Assembly: GCF_958450345.1 (NCBI RefSeq)
Contig: NC_088780.1
Span: 40,788,033-40,852,032, forward strand
Length of the DNA: 64,000 nucleotides
Reading direction: 5' to 3'
Source of the DNA: Calliphora vicina
Taxonomy: Eukaryota; Arthropoda; Insecta; Diptera; Calliphoridae
The translations under genes were made by a program, and so were the position numbers. Below are positions 35,091 to 47,349 of the stretch, in pieces. Below the pieces are notes generated by a model. The model worked only from the letters and a program-made list of their open reading frames with translations. It was not told where the DNA came from and searched no databases. Positions within the stretch are counted from its first letter, which is position 1, and every line of letters begins with the position of its first letter.

Positions 35091-35470
35091 TATATGACAG
35101 TATTTTCTATAGAAAATATTGTGTATAACAGTATTTTCTTTAGTAACTATTATATATAACAGTATTTTCTTTAGAAAATATTGTATATAACAGTATTTTC
35201 TTTAGAAAATATTGTGTAGAAAGTATTTTTATATAGAAAATATTGTATATAGCAGTATTTTATATAGAAAATATTGTGTATAATAGTATTTTCTTTAGAA
35301 AATATTGTGTATAAAGTATTTTCTTTATAAACTATTGTGTATAACAGTGTTTTTCTATAGAAAATATTGTGTATAACAGTATTTTATATAGAAAATATTG
35401 TGTATAACAGTATTTTCTTTAGAAAATATTGTGTATATCAGTAGTTTATATAGAAAATATTGTTTATAAT
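35091..35470 (+). repeat. Palindromic minisatellite, about 35-bp units
   Basis: About eleven units of the type gtataacagtattttcttta then gaaaatattgt. Each unit contains the self-complementary core ATTTTCTATAGAAAAT or variants, so every unit can form a small hairpin. Confidence 0.9.
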
Positions 35471-36005
35471 ATTATATTATAATATATAATTAAAATATTT
35501 ATTGATTTTGAATTTAAATGTTATTAATATTTTAATTGATTTAATAAAAAATATTGTTTGAATATCTAGTCAAAACCAATTATTTGTTTCTATGGTTTTA
35601 TTAAAAATATTGTTTGATTTTATGTGGAATTTCATATAAATGTTTCATTGATAGTTAAAATATTTTAATAAGAAAAAAATTTTTTTTTTTTCAATAAAAT
35701 ATTTACAAATTTTGTTGTTTGATTTTGTGATTTTTGTGATAGGTCCCATTTCAATAAAATATTCAATTGACTTTATGAATTTTGTGATTGGATTTGAATT
35801 TTTGTTTTTTCTGTGTATAAAATACTCTATTTCATTTTGAAGCACTTGATATTGGTAATTGTTATTTGTTCTTTTAATACTGCACAATTCTTGAGTATGT
35901 TGAAGAGCTAAATGAAAAACAGTAATGAATTAAAATGAAAATGGCTTACAAATATAAATTCAGCCTTTTTATTTACTCTTAAGTCTCGAAATTATTTAGC
36001 CTTTT

Positions 36006-38439
36006 TATACCCTCCACCACCATAAGTGGTGAATGAGGGTATATATAAGTTTGTCATTCCGTGTGTAACATTGAGAAATATTCATCTGAGACCCAACAAA
36101 GTATATATATTATTGATCCTTATGAAATTCTAAGTCGATTTAGCCATGTCCGTCTGTCTGTCCGTCTGTCCGTCTGTCCGTCTGTGTAAAACACGCTCAC
36201 GTCCAAAATACGCAAACAAACTTAGTAGAGTTGCAAGAAAAATGTTTATTATTGTCCTAAGCAGTTTGGTATTGAAAATCAGCGAAATCGGTACAGTGGA
36301 ACCAAAGTTATGAATGAAAATGTGGGACAACCTCAAAAAAAAATTGATAATTTTCACATATTTTTGGACATTTTTTGTAAATATATTGCAGCTAAAATCA
36401 TAAAATTTTGCACTCGTTACTTTTATGATAAAAGGAGTAACTCTGGTGAAAATTATAAGAATCGGTCCATGATTTCTCCTAGCCCCCATACAAATTTTTT
36501 CCCGAAATATGGTTCTATGGTCTATAAATGCCTACAAAATAGGAATATCCACATGAAATTCAGCAAAAATAAGTTTCGTGGTAAAAGAAATTATATTACA
36601 AAATTTTTCGTGGATCGGCCCATATTTGACCATAGCCCCCATATAAAGTACACTTCCGAAAATCCCTTAAATAAGCATAAATGTCTTATAAATATCGCTA
36701 TCAAGTTGAAATTCCACATGAATAATCCCCATATATACCAAAATCGCTGTACCTAATTCTATGAAGATCGGTCGATAATTGGTTATAGCTCCCATATAAG
36801 GACCACTTCCGAAAAACACAATAACCTACATAAATATCTAAAAAATATCAATATCAAAACAAAATTTCACACACATCCATAGTTTATATTTAGAACTGGA
36901 TATTTACTACTGGATTTTGTGAATATCGGTCCATATTTGACCATAGCTCCCATATAAGGTCCACTTCCAAAAATCAGTTAAGTACTCATAAATCTCTTAT
37001 AAATACATTTATCATGCTAAAATTCCACACAAATTATACTCATATATATAGACATCACTGTTCCAAATTTTATGCAGATTGGCCGATAATTGGTCATAGC
37101 TCCCCTATAAGGCCCATTTCCGAAAAAAGATATTAACCTTAAAAAGTATTAAAAACATATCGATATCAAAATGAAATTACGCACAGATCCAGTAATTTGA
37201 ATCCAGTAATCATACTTCTGGATTTTGTGAATATCGGTCCATATTTAACCATAGCTCCCATATAAGGTCCACTCCCGAAAATCACTAATATCCTCATGAA
37301 TTTCTTACAAATATAGTTATCAGGTTGAAATTCAAAACAAATTTATTCAAAATCGATGTACCAAATTTTATTATGATAGGCCCATAATTGGTCATAACCT
37401 CCATATAAGAACTACTTCAGGAAAACACATTACCGTGCACAAATATCCATAAAAATCTACACTCAACCAAAATTTTACACCGATCAGTAATTTGTATCCA
37501 AGAATCGTACTACAAGATTTTTTAAATATTGGTGCATAATTCGGCATAGCTCCCACATAAGGTCCACTCTTGCTAATAGCGTTGTTTATATGAAATTCTA
37601 CAAAAAAAGCCCTTAAATACTTAGGATCATAATAGGTCATAGCATCCATATATTTAACCAAAATGGTACACAGATCAGTAATTTGTATTCAAAAATCATA
37701 ATACTGAATTTTGTGAATATTGGTCCATAATTGGCCACAGCTCTCATATAAATACATAAAAATCACGTAAAAATATTCTATGACAATCGAATCATAATAG
37801 GTCATAGCTCCCGCAAAGGTCCCACAACCAAATATTTTGAAATTTGTCTAAATATATTTGTATACCCTTTTTTTTATACTCTGTTTCTTCACTTGAGGTT
37901 AAAAGGGAAAAATGTTGATCCAAACGTATTAACTAATTATTAAGTATATAAATTGTTAAATTTCATTTCACGAGGTCCAGACTTAAACTCGACAACACTT
38001 CCCCTTTGCGCATGTGAAATTTCATTAAAATCGGACTAAGGGTTTAGAAGTTACAGATTTATTTTCCTCTTTTTTTTCTCATACCACTGTGCGCCACTTT
38101 GACACTCAGATATTGTAGATCGTTTAACCCAGTTCCAACAAACTGTTAACGGTTACCTATGTAAGAAAATAATAATTTACACGAAGATTTAGAAAAATTA
38201 AGTTTAGACGACAATTTCTCAATTAAAAGACAATAATTAACTGTGTCAAACGTTCTAATAGGAATTTCAGTTATAAATTGCTGAATTAGATACAATTTTT
38301 TGTACATTTGAAAAAAAATATCTTCTTCGTAAACTAGTCTTTCTAACAATTGTTATATTATTTCAGCTTTTATACCATCATATTTAGGTGGAGGGTATTT
38401 AAGATTCGGCACGGCCGAATATAGTACTCTTACTTGTTT
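36006..38439 (+). mobile_element. Composite repeat copy 7 (A then B)
   Basis: Module A 36006-37874 and module B 37875-38439, full length, with four gtccgt units. It shares with the copy at 2817 the unusual tagaactggatatttacta variant (about 36893-36910), where the other A modules have tagaaatcatacta. It is nested in the hAT-type element. Confidence 0.93.
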
Positions 38440-38579
38440 GATTTAAAAAATGCTATTTTGAAATTAATAAAAGGCTAGAAAAAGGCCACGAAGCTAAAAC
38501 CAAAATTTCGAGACCAAAGAGTAAATAAAAAGACTAAATCTAGCCTCAAAAAGGCTAAAATGGCTACACTGCACAGCAG

Positions 38580-40538
38580 GTATAAACCATTTCTTAAAGA
38601 CAATTATCCTACCAATATATCAAATGAAATGCAGCCCATTATCTACAATAGTTTGTGAATAATGATAACTTACTTCTTATAAAACTCAGAAAAAAAAATT
38701 TTTTTTATAAAATAATATAAAACATTTGTCCTTAACAGCATGCCACTACCACAATTACCAATTTTTTATCTAATTTTTTGGTTACCTTACTTTCAATATG
38801 TTTACTATTGAATGGCATTAAATTTTTGAAAATGGTTCGGCGCTTTTCGCCGAAGAATTTAAGTTCTGAACCAAAGTGCGGCGTTTATAACTACAAAATG
38901 GCGTTCGAATCATAAGAAAAAACATTTGAGAAATATTTTTAAACAAATTCTCCAAAATTTTTGATTTTCCTCATATAAACTTAGTTGTGAGGGAGTGTAA
39001 GTTTGTATGTATACACATAGTATATGGGTAGTTTTTTAATGCACATAAATCATGTTTTAACTACGTGTCTTGCAGCCAAAATATGCCCCAAACATACTTC
39101 ATTGTTATCCCTTGTCTTTGCTGGAACAGTAAATGTCAGAAGTTAGAAGAAAAAAATTTAAAAAACTACTACAACTACTACTTCACTAATACTACTTGAA
39201 ATACGTTCACTTACAGACACATTCATGCTGCAGTAGTAGTGTATACAAATGTCTATCTGTATGTCTCAAGTTTGTTATTTGTAGTGTTTATATAGTTTTT
39301 GTTGTTGTTTTTTTATTCCATTCTTAAAATTTTTGTTGTTTTCTATTTTTTTCTTCTCATAAACGTTCAGCAGAGCATGAGAAAGAGCACGACTTGTGGT
39401 TTTCATTGAATACTTTTTTATTTATTTGTCAGGATTTCATTCATTTTAAAACCTCAGTTAAAGAATGGTAAGAGTATTTTATGTTTGTCATTCAAAATGT
39501 TACTGCTTGAAATATTCAATCAGCACGTTTTTTTATGATTGAGATAAATTTAGTTGTGCATAGGGTTGGAAGTGTTAAAAAAATACTTAATTGGTGTAAC
39601 ATTTTAACATGATGTGAAAAAACGACATATGTATAAATGACATATATGATTTGTATCAGTTTCATTTTAGAAAGTTTGACCCTAAAACAAACTGGCTGTT
39701 TCCCGAAATAAATTAGGATTTTTTGTTTTCTACATCAACTAAGGGGGAGGATATTAGGCGGTTATTGCTGATGCATGTATAGCCATGCCACTATAACAAA
39801 TTTCACCTATTTTTGTGGCCAATATTAATTATAGACAAACGGCTGGATCGATTTAAATGATTTTTTTTAATTATAACTTTTGAAGACTCCCTTAACATTT
39901 TTTGTAAACTAACTCTCGAAAATAACTGTTGAAAATTTTGTTGTTCTTTTAGATTTTTCATGTTGATGACAAAATGTTAATTTCAACCGTCCAGGCCTTA
40001 ATTTTGTAAAGTCATGTTGAGTTCCATGTTATATTATCGACGTATTTACTTTAAGACAGACACCAAACACCTACAACACTAATCTCATTTCACATTCATA
40101 TTTTATCAAAATATTTGAGACTGCTCCTCTAAATATTATTTCAAGTTTTCTGACAAATGACTCCTAAAAGTATATAAACAATATATGTATGTATATGAAA
40201 AACATATGCTGCTGAAATAAATTAATTTCAGAAGATAATAGATTGTTCTAGAAAACTGTTTTGGTATTATGTCTAGCAAATGATATCATTCATTCAGGTT
40301 AATGTAACTTAAATTTTCCAGATCATTTCACATTGTATTAATAAAGTACTCGCATTTGACATTATTTTCCAATTTTTAATAACTATCAACAATTACACTC
40401 TGCTGCAAAATAACACTTTTTGTCAGAACTTGAAAAGCGACATAATGGGGGTTGAAGGCCTAGGTGAGGACATACTAAAACCGTTTTCAATGATTTTGAA
40501 ACACCCTCAAAATTTTGAATTATATTAAAAAAACAGTT
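38580..40538. other. AT-rich spacer
   Basis: No gene recognised. A GC hairpin TTCGGCG-ctttt-CGCCGAA lies at 38836-38854. About 39833-39880 (gacaaacggctggatcgattt) resembles a motif common inside Helitron-like repeats of insects, without ends. Confidence 0.5.
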
Positions 40539-41551
40539 TTAACCCTTTCACGACCATAAGACTATTTAGATAAAAGTAATCATTTTTTTAATGTGAATCA
40601 CATTGGCCTCCAAAAAACATATTTTGAAATTAAAAAAAACAAAATTTTAACAGATTTACTGGAATTTTGGACGTAAATTAACTGTATGTAACAAAAATGC
40701 ACTTAACAGGCCAAATATACGCACAGTTACTAAAGTAAACGAACGACCGAATTATTGACTTTTTTGTAAAAATCTATATATATATATATATGTATATATA
40801 AAAATACAAGACCTGACTCATTCATTCATTCATCCACTCACTCTACTACTACTCCACTATTTTAGTAACTGTGTGTACATCGCAATATAAAATTTAAAAA
40901 TTAGTTTTCCACTTAAAAACATTTTTACACAATTCTTGAACACAGTACCAAAATAAAACTGTAAATTTTCAAAGACAATAAAAAATAAATGCTGTAACCA
41001 AACTTGTTTTAATCTAGATCAATGATGTTCATTTCATTGTGCTTTCGCGCTGAGTAACAACACACATATTCCTATTCTCTTTAAAAGAGTATAACAAATG
41101 TCTCATTTTTCAGAAATTCATTAAGCATTGTTGTTGGTTGGTCTTTAGACGAAGCATAGCAAACACACGCGTTTCAATTACAATTGAACAAAAAACAACA
41201 AAGTCAGAAATAAATAAAAAATTTGAGAGAATTTCGGCCGTATAATGTATATTCTTTTATTTCCTTAAAATTTAAATTACATTCATTTAATAAATTGGTT
41301 ATATCTGGCAAAAATTCTAAATCTAAACATTCTTTATTTATTTCTTATTTTAAGGGTTTGACATTTTGTTTGCTGGGTAGCTCTCTCACCAATACATCTT
41401 CATTTTTATTTTTGAACATCACTGATCTAGATACATTAATAAGAGAAACGTTTACGAACTAATAAAATAAAAATGGCACCCATTATTTAGTTATTCAAAA
41501 CTTTGCTGTTATTCAAAAATTTCGGTGTCCCCATGGTCGTCAAAGGGTTAA
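40539..41551. mobile_element. piggyBac-type element, 1005 bp, TTAA-flanked
   Basis: Left end CCCTTTCACGACCAT (40543) and reverse-complemented right end CCCTTTGACGACCAT (41547), with TTAA at 40539-40542 and 41548-41551. CCC-initiated ends abutting TTAA are the piggyBac hallmark. The interior includes a (TA)n microsatellite at about 40772-40800. A minor inverted pair, AGTTACTAAAGT / ATTTTAGTAACT, lies at about 40726 and 40858. The 79-codon frame at 41223 is unrecognised and there is no visible transposase. Confidence 0.7.
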
Positions 41552-43290
41552 AGTCTATGAAAACCTATTTTCTTTTGCACAGTGTTTTAAAGACAGTTTT
41601 ATATAGAAAAAAGAAACGAGACATTACTTGTTAAAATCGGTTTATATTTGCAAAAGTTGTTAAACTCTTTCGAAAAAAGTTCGAAAAAATTTACATAGAG
41701 TTTTAAAAACTGTAAGAATATTTTTATTTGTAGTTTTGTTTTTATTAATGTACTAGAAAAGGCGTTAATGAAAAATTTAATAAATTTAAAAATTTTCATC
41801 CGATTTTAAAAATTAAAACTATGTTTTGTAAAGAACTGAATTTTCTTTATACTAGCTTTCATATCAAAATAAGCAATGAAAAGCGACTAAAATCAAGAAA
41901 GTTGATTCTTAACAAAACAATATTTATGACTTAAAAATGTATCAAAAAATGCACGTAATTTTAAAGCGTAGTCAGTTTTCTTTCCAAACCCGTTAACAAA
42001 TTTGAACAACATTTGAATTTGAGGGTGTATGGGACATTTTTATACACAATTTTTTAATGTACTGAGCAAGATCTATAACGCAAGCTGGGTCGTTTTCCAA
42101 GTTTTTTTCATCGTAGCACCGTGTTTGTTTTTAAAACTTTCTCAACTATGTATTTTTGTAGCTATTTTACAAAATCACAAAATTCGAAAATAAACTGCTC
42201 TAGAAAACGGGGGGAGTGGGAGTCCCCCATGCCCTCCATGTGGCTAATAGTCTTAGATGTCCTCTATTAGAAAACAAAATAAGCAAGAGATTATAATAGG
42301 TTGAATAACTGCTTCCAGAATTACAATACAAAAAAACAAGTGTCAAGTGTCCCCATTTCTAGATTTCTTAGGACCAGCAAAGTGACGACTGCCTCCGCCA
42401 TGCAATACCTGGGAATGTTTAAGTAACAACCGTCTCCACTCTGCATTACAACGAGTACATTCTTGACGAATGACCTAATACATATAAGTTAGGGTCAACC
42501 AGGTGTTTATACAATAGTGAAAATTGGTATAGTTTACGGGTGTATTGAGTTCTTGTAGAACTACTGGTTAGTGTTAGAGAGTTCCGTTCCTCCTCAATTG
42601 GTTATTCATTTGTGAAAACTTTACCAGAACCGTTATTAAGTTACCATGTTACCATGGTCTTAATAATAGTCATCGAAAAGTTAAATAGGAATAATAAAGT
42701 GATGCAGAAATTCCCAATAACCCCATATATTTTTATATAATGTTTCTTACCCTTTTTCTTCATTAAGAAAAAATATGGTCCTGTATTATGGAGACCAATA
42801 TTTTCATTATTTTTAACGTCAAGATACCACTTTAGATCTTATAAATACACTCCATCTCAGACTTAATAGACTTTTCATTAGTTATTTGAATTTCATCATA
42901 CATTATAATATTTTCTAAAAGTATCAACCTTATCTGATGGAAAATATCTGTGGTTTGCGTCGTTATTTTCCTCATCTATTTATAATTGTTAGCCAACAAC
43001 TGTTCACCCCCAAAATACCCATACCCTGCAGGCTCAGGTATGGCAGATTAAAAAAAATTTAAAGTATTCACGGCAATATAAATGCCTTAATTACTGTCTG
43101 TATAAAATTTCATCAAAATCGGACAACGGATTCTGGGGTCAGGCATTAATAGGTTAAGGTCGACCACAATTTTGGACGCATTTTTTGTGCGCTTCAATTC
43201 TCTTTTAACAAGATCACATATTATTGTTCTTGTACCAATCAAGACCTTGGCTACTATAGTGAGAGGATGCCAAATCAGGCCTAAAATAAG
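41552..43290. other. Spacer without recognised gene
   Basis: AT-rich except for a slightly GC-richer patch at 42190-42480. The minus frame at 43087-43299 is unrecognised. A GGGGG/CCCCC mini-hairpin is at about 42211-42229. Confidence 0.45.
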
Positions 43291-43291
43291 T

Positions 43292-43816
43292 GAGACCAAA
43301 GACAGAGCACGGAAGTTGAAGTCAAATTTTATACAAATATAATATAAAAATATACGTATGGAATATTTTTCGCAGTTTCCGGGTCAATATTTTTATATTG
43401 ATGATGCTCGAGGGAATGTTGTAGAAAAGTTTAGGACTCAAAAGCAGAAAATTTTACCAAAAAGTTCTTGGCATGGCATTCCATTCCATAGATTCCATTC
43501 ATAAGATTTCTTAGTGTGTGTTATGAATGGAATTATCCTTTTTTGTAAACATTCCTTGATGGAAAGTTCGGTATTTATGGAAGCCTTTGTAACAAATGTG
43601 TGGCTTATTTTGATGCAACTGCATATTGCTTGCCATGCCAAGAACTTTTTGGAAAAATTTTCTGCTTTTGAGTCCTAAACTTTTCTACAACATTCCTCGA
43701 GCATCAGCAGCATAAAAATATTGACCCGGAAACTGCGAAAAATATTCCATACGTATATTTTTATATTATATTTGTATAAAATTTGACTTCAACTTCCGTG
43801 CTCTGTCTTTGGTCTC
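43292..43816. repeat. 187-bp inverted duplication with 152-bp spacer
   Basis: The arms 43292-43478 and 43631-43816 are near-perfect reverse complements (a few differences, such as tatattgatgatgctc versus tatgctgctgatgctc). Both contain Tc1-like coding sequence, and the spacer is the continuing transposase sequence. Confidence 0.93.
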
Positions 43817-44330
43817 TAAACTTTTACCAGAGTTCCTGTGAGGAACTTTTTTAGCCTTGTATGTTTTTAAACCTGCAATAGTCAGAGTATTGAGCTAACC
43901 GGGCTGCTTTCTTACCGGAAGTGGCGGGAGCACTTTTGAAAATGCTTTCCACTTATTTGCTTTAGATACATTATGTGGACCATTCCTTCTACCTGAACCA
44001 GGTTTTCTATCAACGGACAAGTTCTCGCTATGCTGTTTAATAATATTGGAATCAGTTTGACGGCAGACCTTTGATTGTATGGCCAAGTTTTTGTAGGACC
44101 AAGTTGGATTTTGTTGAAAATATTTAATAATTTTAGTACGCACTTTTTTCTCGTCACAAATTTTAATCAGATTAACAACAAATGAACATAATTGACAATT
44201 AACATAATAACTGACATGCTTTACATACATAGGTAACTTGATAAATACAAAATAGGCAAAAATATATAATACCAAATTTGATTGAGATATATTCAAATTT
44301 GCGACTATACTTTGCGTACAAGGTTTACAT
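43292..44330 (-). pseudogene. Tc1/mariner-superfamily transposase pseudogene, rearranged
   Basis: Minus-strand N-terminal part at about 44150-43880: a DNA-binding segment KIIKYFQQNPTWSYKNLA, then KVCRQT and NIIKQHSENLSVDRKPGSG with a GRR hook, then KANK and GRKAARLAQ across a frame change. A catalytic-core piece at about 43640-43540 reads WQAICSCIKISHTFVTK and IKECLQKRIIPFI. A segment reading SQFPGQYFY and DARG...VEKFRT occurs twice in opposite orientations, because an inverted duplication (arms 43292-43478 and 43631-43816) disrupts the gene. The C-terminal catalytic residues are not found and several stops are present, so it is inactive. The GRR-type linker and the blocks fit Tc1-like rather than classical mariner proteins. 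Exact subfamily is uncertain. Confidence 0.75.
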
Positions 44331-45525
44331 GGACAGTCAGCCAAACGGACATCGTTTATTCGACTGCAAAAAAATAATTTTAAATTATTTGCTCTAAAAT
44401 AAATATCCAATATGTACTTCCTTCTACTTTTATAAATTTAGCAAACACTTTATCCCAGCAGGGTATATAATATATTTCATGTTTAGTCTAAATACTTCAA
44501 TATTTCAACTTACCAACTACTCTAAGTCGAAAGTTTTCTTTAAATATTATTTTACTTTTATATATGCAATTGAAGTGTTGTATATATATCATTATATAGA
44601 GGAATTAAAGTTACTTTAAACACATACAGTTGAGATCAGAATAATATGTGTGAGTAGAAAATTTTTAAATATTTCAATATACTTGATTTATTTATTTCAT
44701 ATCTACCATATTATGAGTAATTTGTGTCAAAAACTTCTAGTCACCTGGTTGATGAAAATAGATGATTTCAATTTAGAATTCCAAATATATAATTTACATG
44801 AATCTAAATAGGATTTGATGGGAAATGTGTCAGTTTGGGTTTTAATTACATATCCGAAACAGGATACATTGGATACAGGCTACTTTAATTAAATCTTACA
44901 ATCAAGGAAGCAACCAAGTAGCTAGTTCTATATCTGTTCCCTTTCCTAAAATCAAGGAACCAATCACGTGTTGATTTCTGTGTAAGGTCATGCAATTTAG
45001 TTTGATACTATTTTTTTGAACCTAACTATTTAGGTACTTCTTATACATAAGTATATACGAATGTATTGTATAGTTACTGCGGTTTTATGCACAAATTGTA
45101 TACAAGTGCCTTATGTTTACGAGTCTTAAAGTATTTATTTACTTAATATTTTTCATTTATTTCCATTCTCTTTCGTTGTACTTCTTACCATCTAACTCCG
45201 AATCTATGGAAAATCTCTCAAGTAGAAAAACAATATAAACAATAGACGCTTTTATTGTCTTGCTTAACAAAAATCTCTTATTAAATTGTATTTTAAAAAA
45301 ATTCTTAAGCATGAGTAAAATACTTCAAGTGAATTTACTTATTTAAGGACTATAACCTTTGCACTAAGTCAGCCTTGCTAATCATTAGACATTTTATTTA
45401 GTTATTAAAGGAATAAAAGAAATTCATCGTAAAAGTACTTACGTACTTTACTTTACCACAGGTTGAAGGTAAGTAGATGACAATCATTTAAAAAAAAATA
45501 TTTTTAAAATTATATAGAAATAACT
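44331..45525. other. AT-rich spacer
   Basis: No recognisable gene, RNA or complete repeat. Confidence 0.5.
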
Positions 45526-46775
45526 ATGAGTGTTATATTCGGCTGTTCCGAATCTTATATACTCACCATAATTAACCATATAATGTACAAAATCAGTTAT
45601 ATGGTTCTCACGATTTATTTAGTTTTATATTTTCTATTACTAGAAATTATCAGTGGTAAATTTCACATTGCTAGATTCATGTATTTAAATGGTATTAGTA
45701 TCGAAATTTATATAGTGGTCCACTCAAAGTATCTCATAAATTTTGATCCAAAATTTGCTAAAAATATTTACAGCAAATTTCGGTATTTAAAAATTTCGGA
45801 TAGAAATTTTGTTCTGAATAAAAAAATATATTGTTTAAGAATCTTTCGGAAGTGGGCCGATCGTCATAAAATTAGGTGCATATATTATTGTATTCATGAC
45901 GATCATTGATGTCCAATTTCATTATGATTACGATATGTGTAAGAGATTTATACGTATTTATATGATTTTAGGAAGTGGACCTTATATGGGGGATATGATA
46001 AAATATGAACCGATATTAAAAAATCTAGAAGATGGATTTTTGCATAAAAATTACATATATGTGTAAAATTTTGCTTCGAAATCGATATGTATTTATGTAG
46101 ATTAATGTGTTTTTCGAAATTGGTCATTCTATGGGAGCTATGACCAATTATGGCCTGATGTTTAGAAAATTTTATACGATGATTTTTATATAGTATATTT
46201 GGATTATTTATGTCGAAGTTTAACCTGATAAAAGATTTATGCGTATTTAAATGATTTTTTGAAGTTCTATTTATATGTGGGATGTTCTCAAATATGGAGC
46301 GATCCAAACAAAATATTGTTTTGTGATTTATTTTTATATGAAACTGAATTTTGTATGAATGCTGCTATTCGATAAGTATTTAGTCTGGATCGATTCTTAA
46401 TATTTTCAAAAAGGCTTGTTCTTTTATGATAGCAATAATGTGTGCAATATTATATGGTATTGTCGGCAATAAATTTAAAGAAAGGAGTAAACATTTTTGA
46501 AAATATCAACTTTTTCGGAGGTTGACTTACATTTTGGTCCATTATTCTATTTCTACTAGACCGATGTTGCCTAATTTTAGTACCAAATTTTTCTGATCAT
46601 CAACAAACATATTTGCGCCTTCAGCAGACAGACGGTCGACCATATGTAAATAGTCTTTTAATTTTATAAGAACCCAGAATATGTATACACACTTTTTCGT
46701 TCTACGGCAAACGGATTGACAAAATCATTATACCCCCTCTTTTGTAGGTGGTGGGCATAATAAGATTTTCTGTGT
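45526..46775 (-). repeat. Old composite-family relative, locus 1
   Basis: Begins near gtgttatattcggctgttcc with hairpin ATTCGG-ctgtt-CCGAAT, as in module B. It continues with degenerate module-A-like units (ggaagtggaccttatatggg, gggagctatgaccaattatgg) and ends near cccctcttttgtaggtggtg, a relic of the GGGTAT hairpin end. The uninterrupted TTAA at 46220-46223 is the empty site of the MITE at 49263. Confidence 0.7.
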
Positions 46776-46799
46776 ACTTATTATTATTTCTAATACATA

Positions 46800-47065
46800 C
46801 ATATATGTATGTTAGGTTGGCGCTTATTTTCGTTCTTTAAATTTCCGATGCTCTTATGGTCTAAAAATCTAATGCTGAATAAATTTCATTGCGATCGATC
46901 CATAATTATGGATGGAATGGACCCATATGGGCAAACATGGAATTGCCCCCATATGGGCAATTCCATGTCATCGTACGTGTCATTTGTAAGTCTATAGAGT
47001 GGAATAGATTTTGCAAAAATAAGAGTATCTGAGAAATATTTTGGTCTTTATTTTCCATTCAGAGG
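46800..47065 (+). repeat. Repeat pair member with perfect hairpin
   Basis: Matches 49925-50120 (tgtatgttaggttggc, tttccgatgctctta, tgcgatcgatccataatta, gagtggaatagatttt). It carries an extra segment with a perfect 14-bp-arm hairpin ACATGGAATTGCCC / GGGCAATTCCATGT at 46935-46948 and 46955-46968. Confidence 0.8.
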
Positions 47066-47231
47066 GTACCACATTTTAAAAAAATAATAAGCACTTTCGA
47101 AAAATTGTTGTCCAAATACCGATTTTATTGAAATTTGGAACGTAGATAGATCCTTACTGGGAAGCGTCAATAGGCTATATATTTTTTATTTTACTACGAC
47201 AGGGGTAGCGAAGCGCACCGGGTCAAGCTAG
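47066..47231 (+). mobile_element. Helitron-type 3' terminal fragment
   Basis: Contains ccgattttattgaaatttgg, then gggaagcgtcaataggctat, then gtagcgaagcgcaccgggtc and CTAG at 47228-47231 followed by T. A GC-rich motif just before CTAG-T, after the 'ccgatttt..gaaatttgg' and 'ataggctat' blocks, matches the usual 3' region of insect Helitrons. The interior and 5' end are absent. Confidence 0.55.
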
Positions 47232-47349
47232 TAACAAATATATATATATTCGGTTTCAAAAAATAAGGTGATAATAGCAAAACAACAATCAGAGTTAAAT
47301 TCATTTCATACTACATGCTAATTGGGCGCATAGTTTTCGTCACTATCTT

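Larger units (their letters stand above)
33480..38579. mobile_element. Large hAT-type element with nested composite
   Basis: Left end CAGTGTTGCCAGGAGCTGGC (33488) and reverse-complemented right end CAGTGTAGCCATTTTAGCC (38571). Both are flanked by exact CACAGCAG at 33480-33487 and 38572-38579. An 8-bp duplication and CAGTGT(T/A)GCCA ends fit hAT. Inside are candidate exons (34806-35063), a palindromic minisatellite (35091-35470) and a full composite repeat (36006-38439). No hAT transposase is evident. Both element ends are rich in aaaggc/gccttt blocks. Confidence 0.78.

Noticed and set aside
36006..38439. Composite as a LINE-derived element because of A-rich tails after gggtat
   Set aside because: Tail length varies from five to more than seven A, but there is no RT similarity and no target duplication. 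The same A-run occurs at internal joints.
40772..40800. (TA)n tract as an origin or promoter
   Set aside because: A plain microsatellite inside a piggyBac-type element, with no supporting signals.
43895..44410. 171-codon minus-strand frame as an intact gene
   Set aside because: Its C-terminal part is a Tc1-like DNA-binding domain and the N-terminal half is non-homologous read-through. The rest of the transposase is rearranged, so it is a pseudogene.
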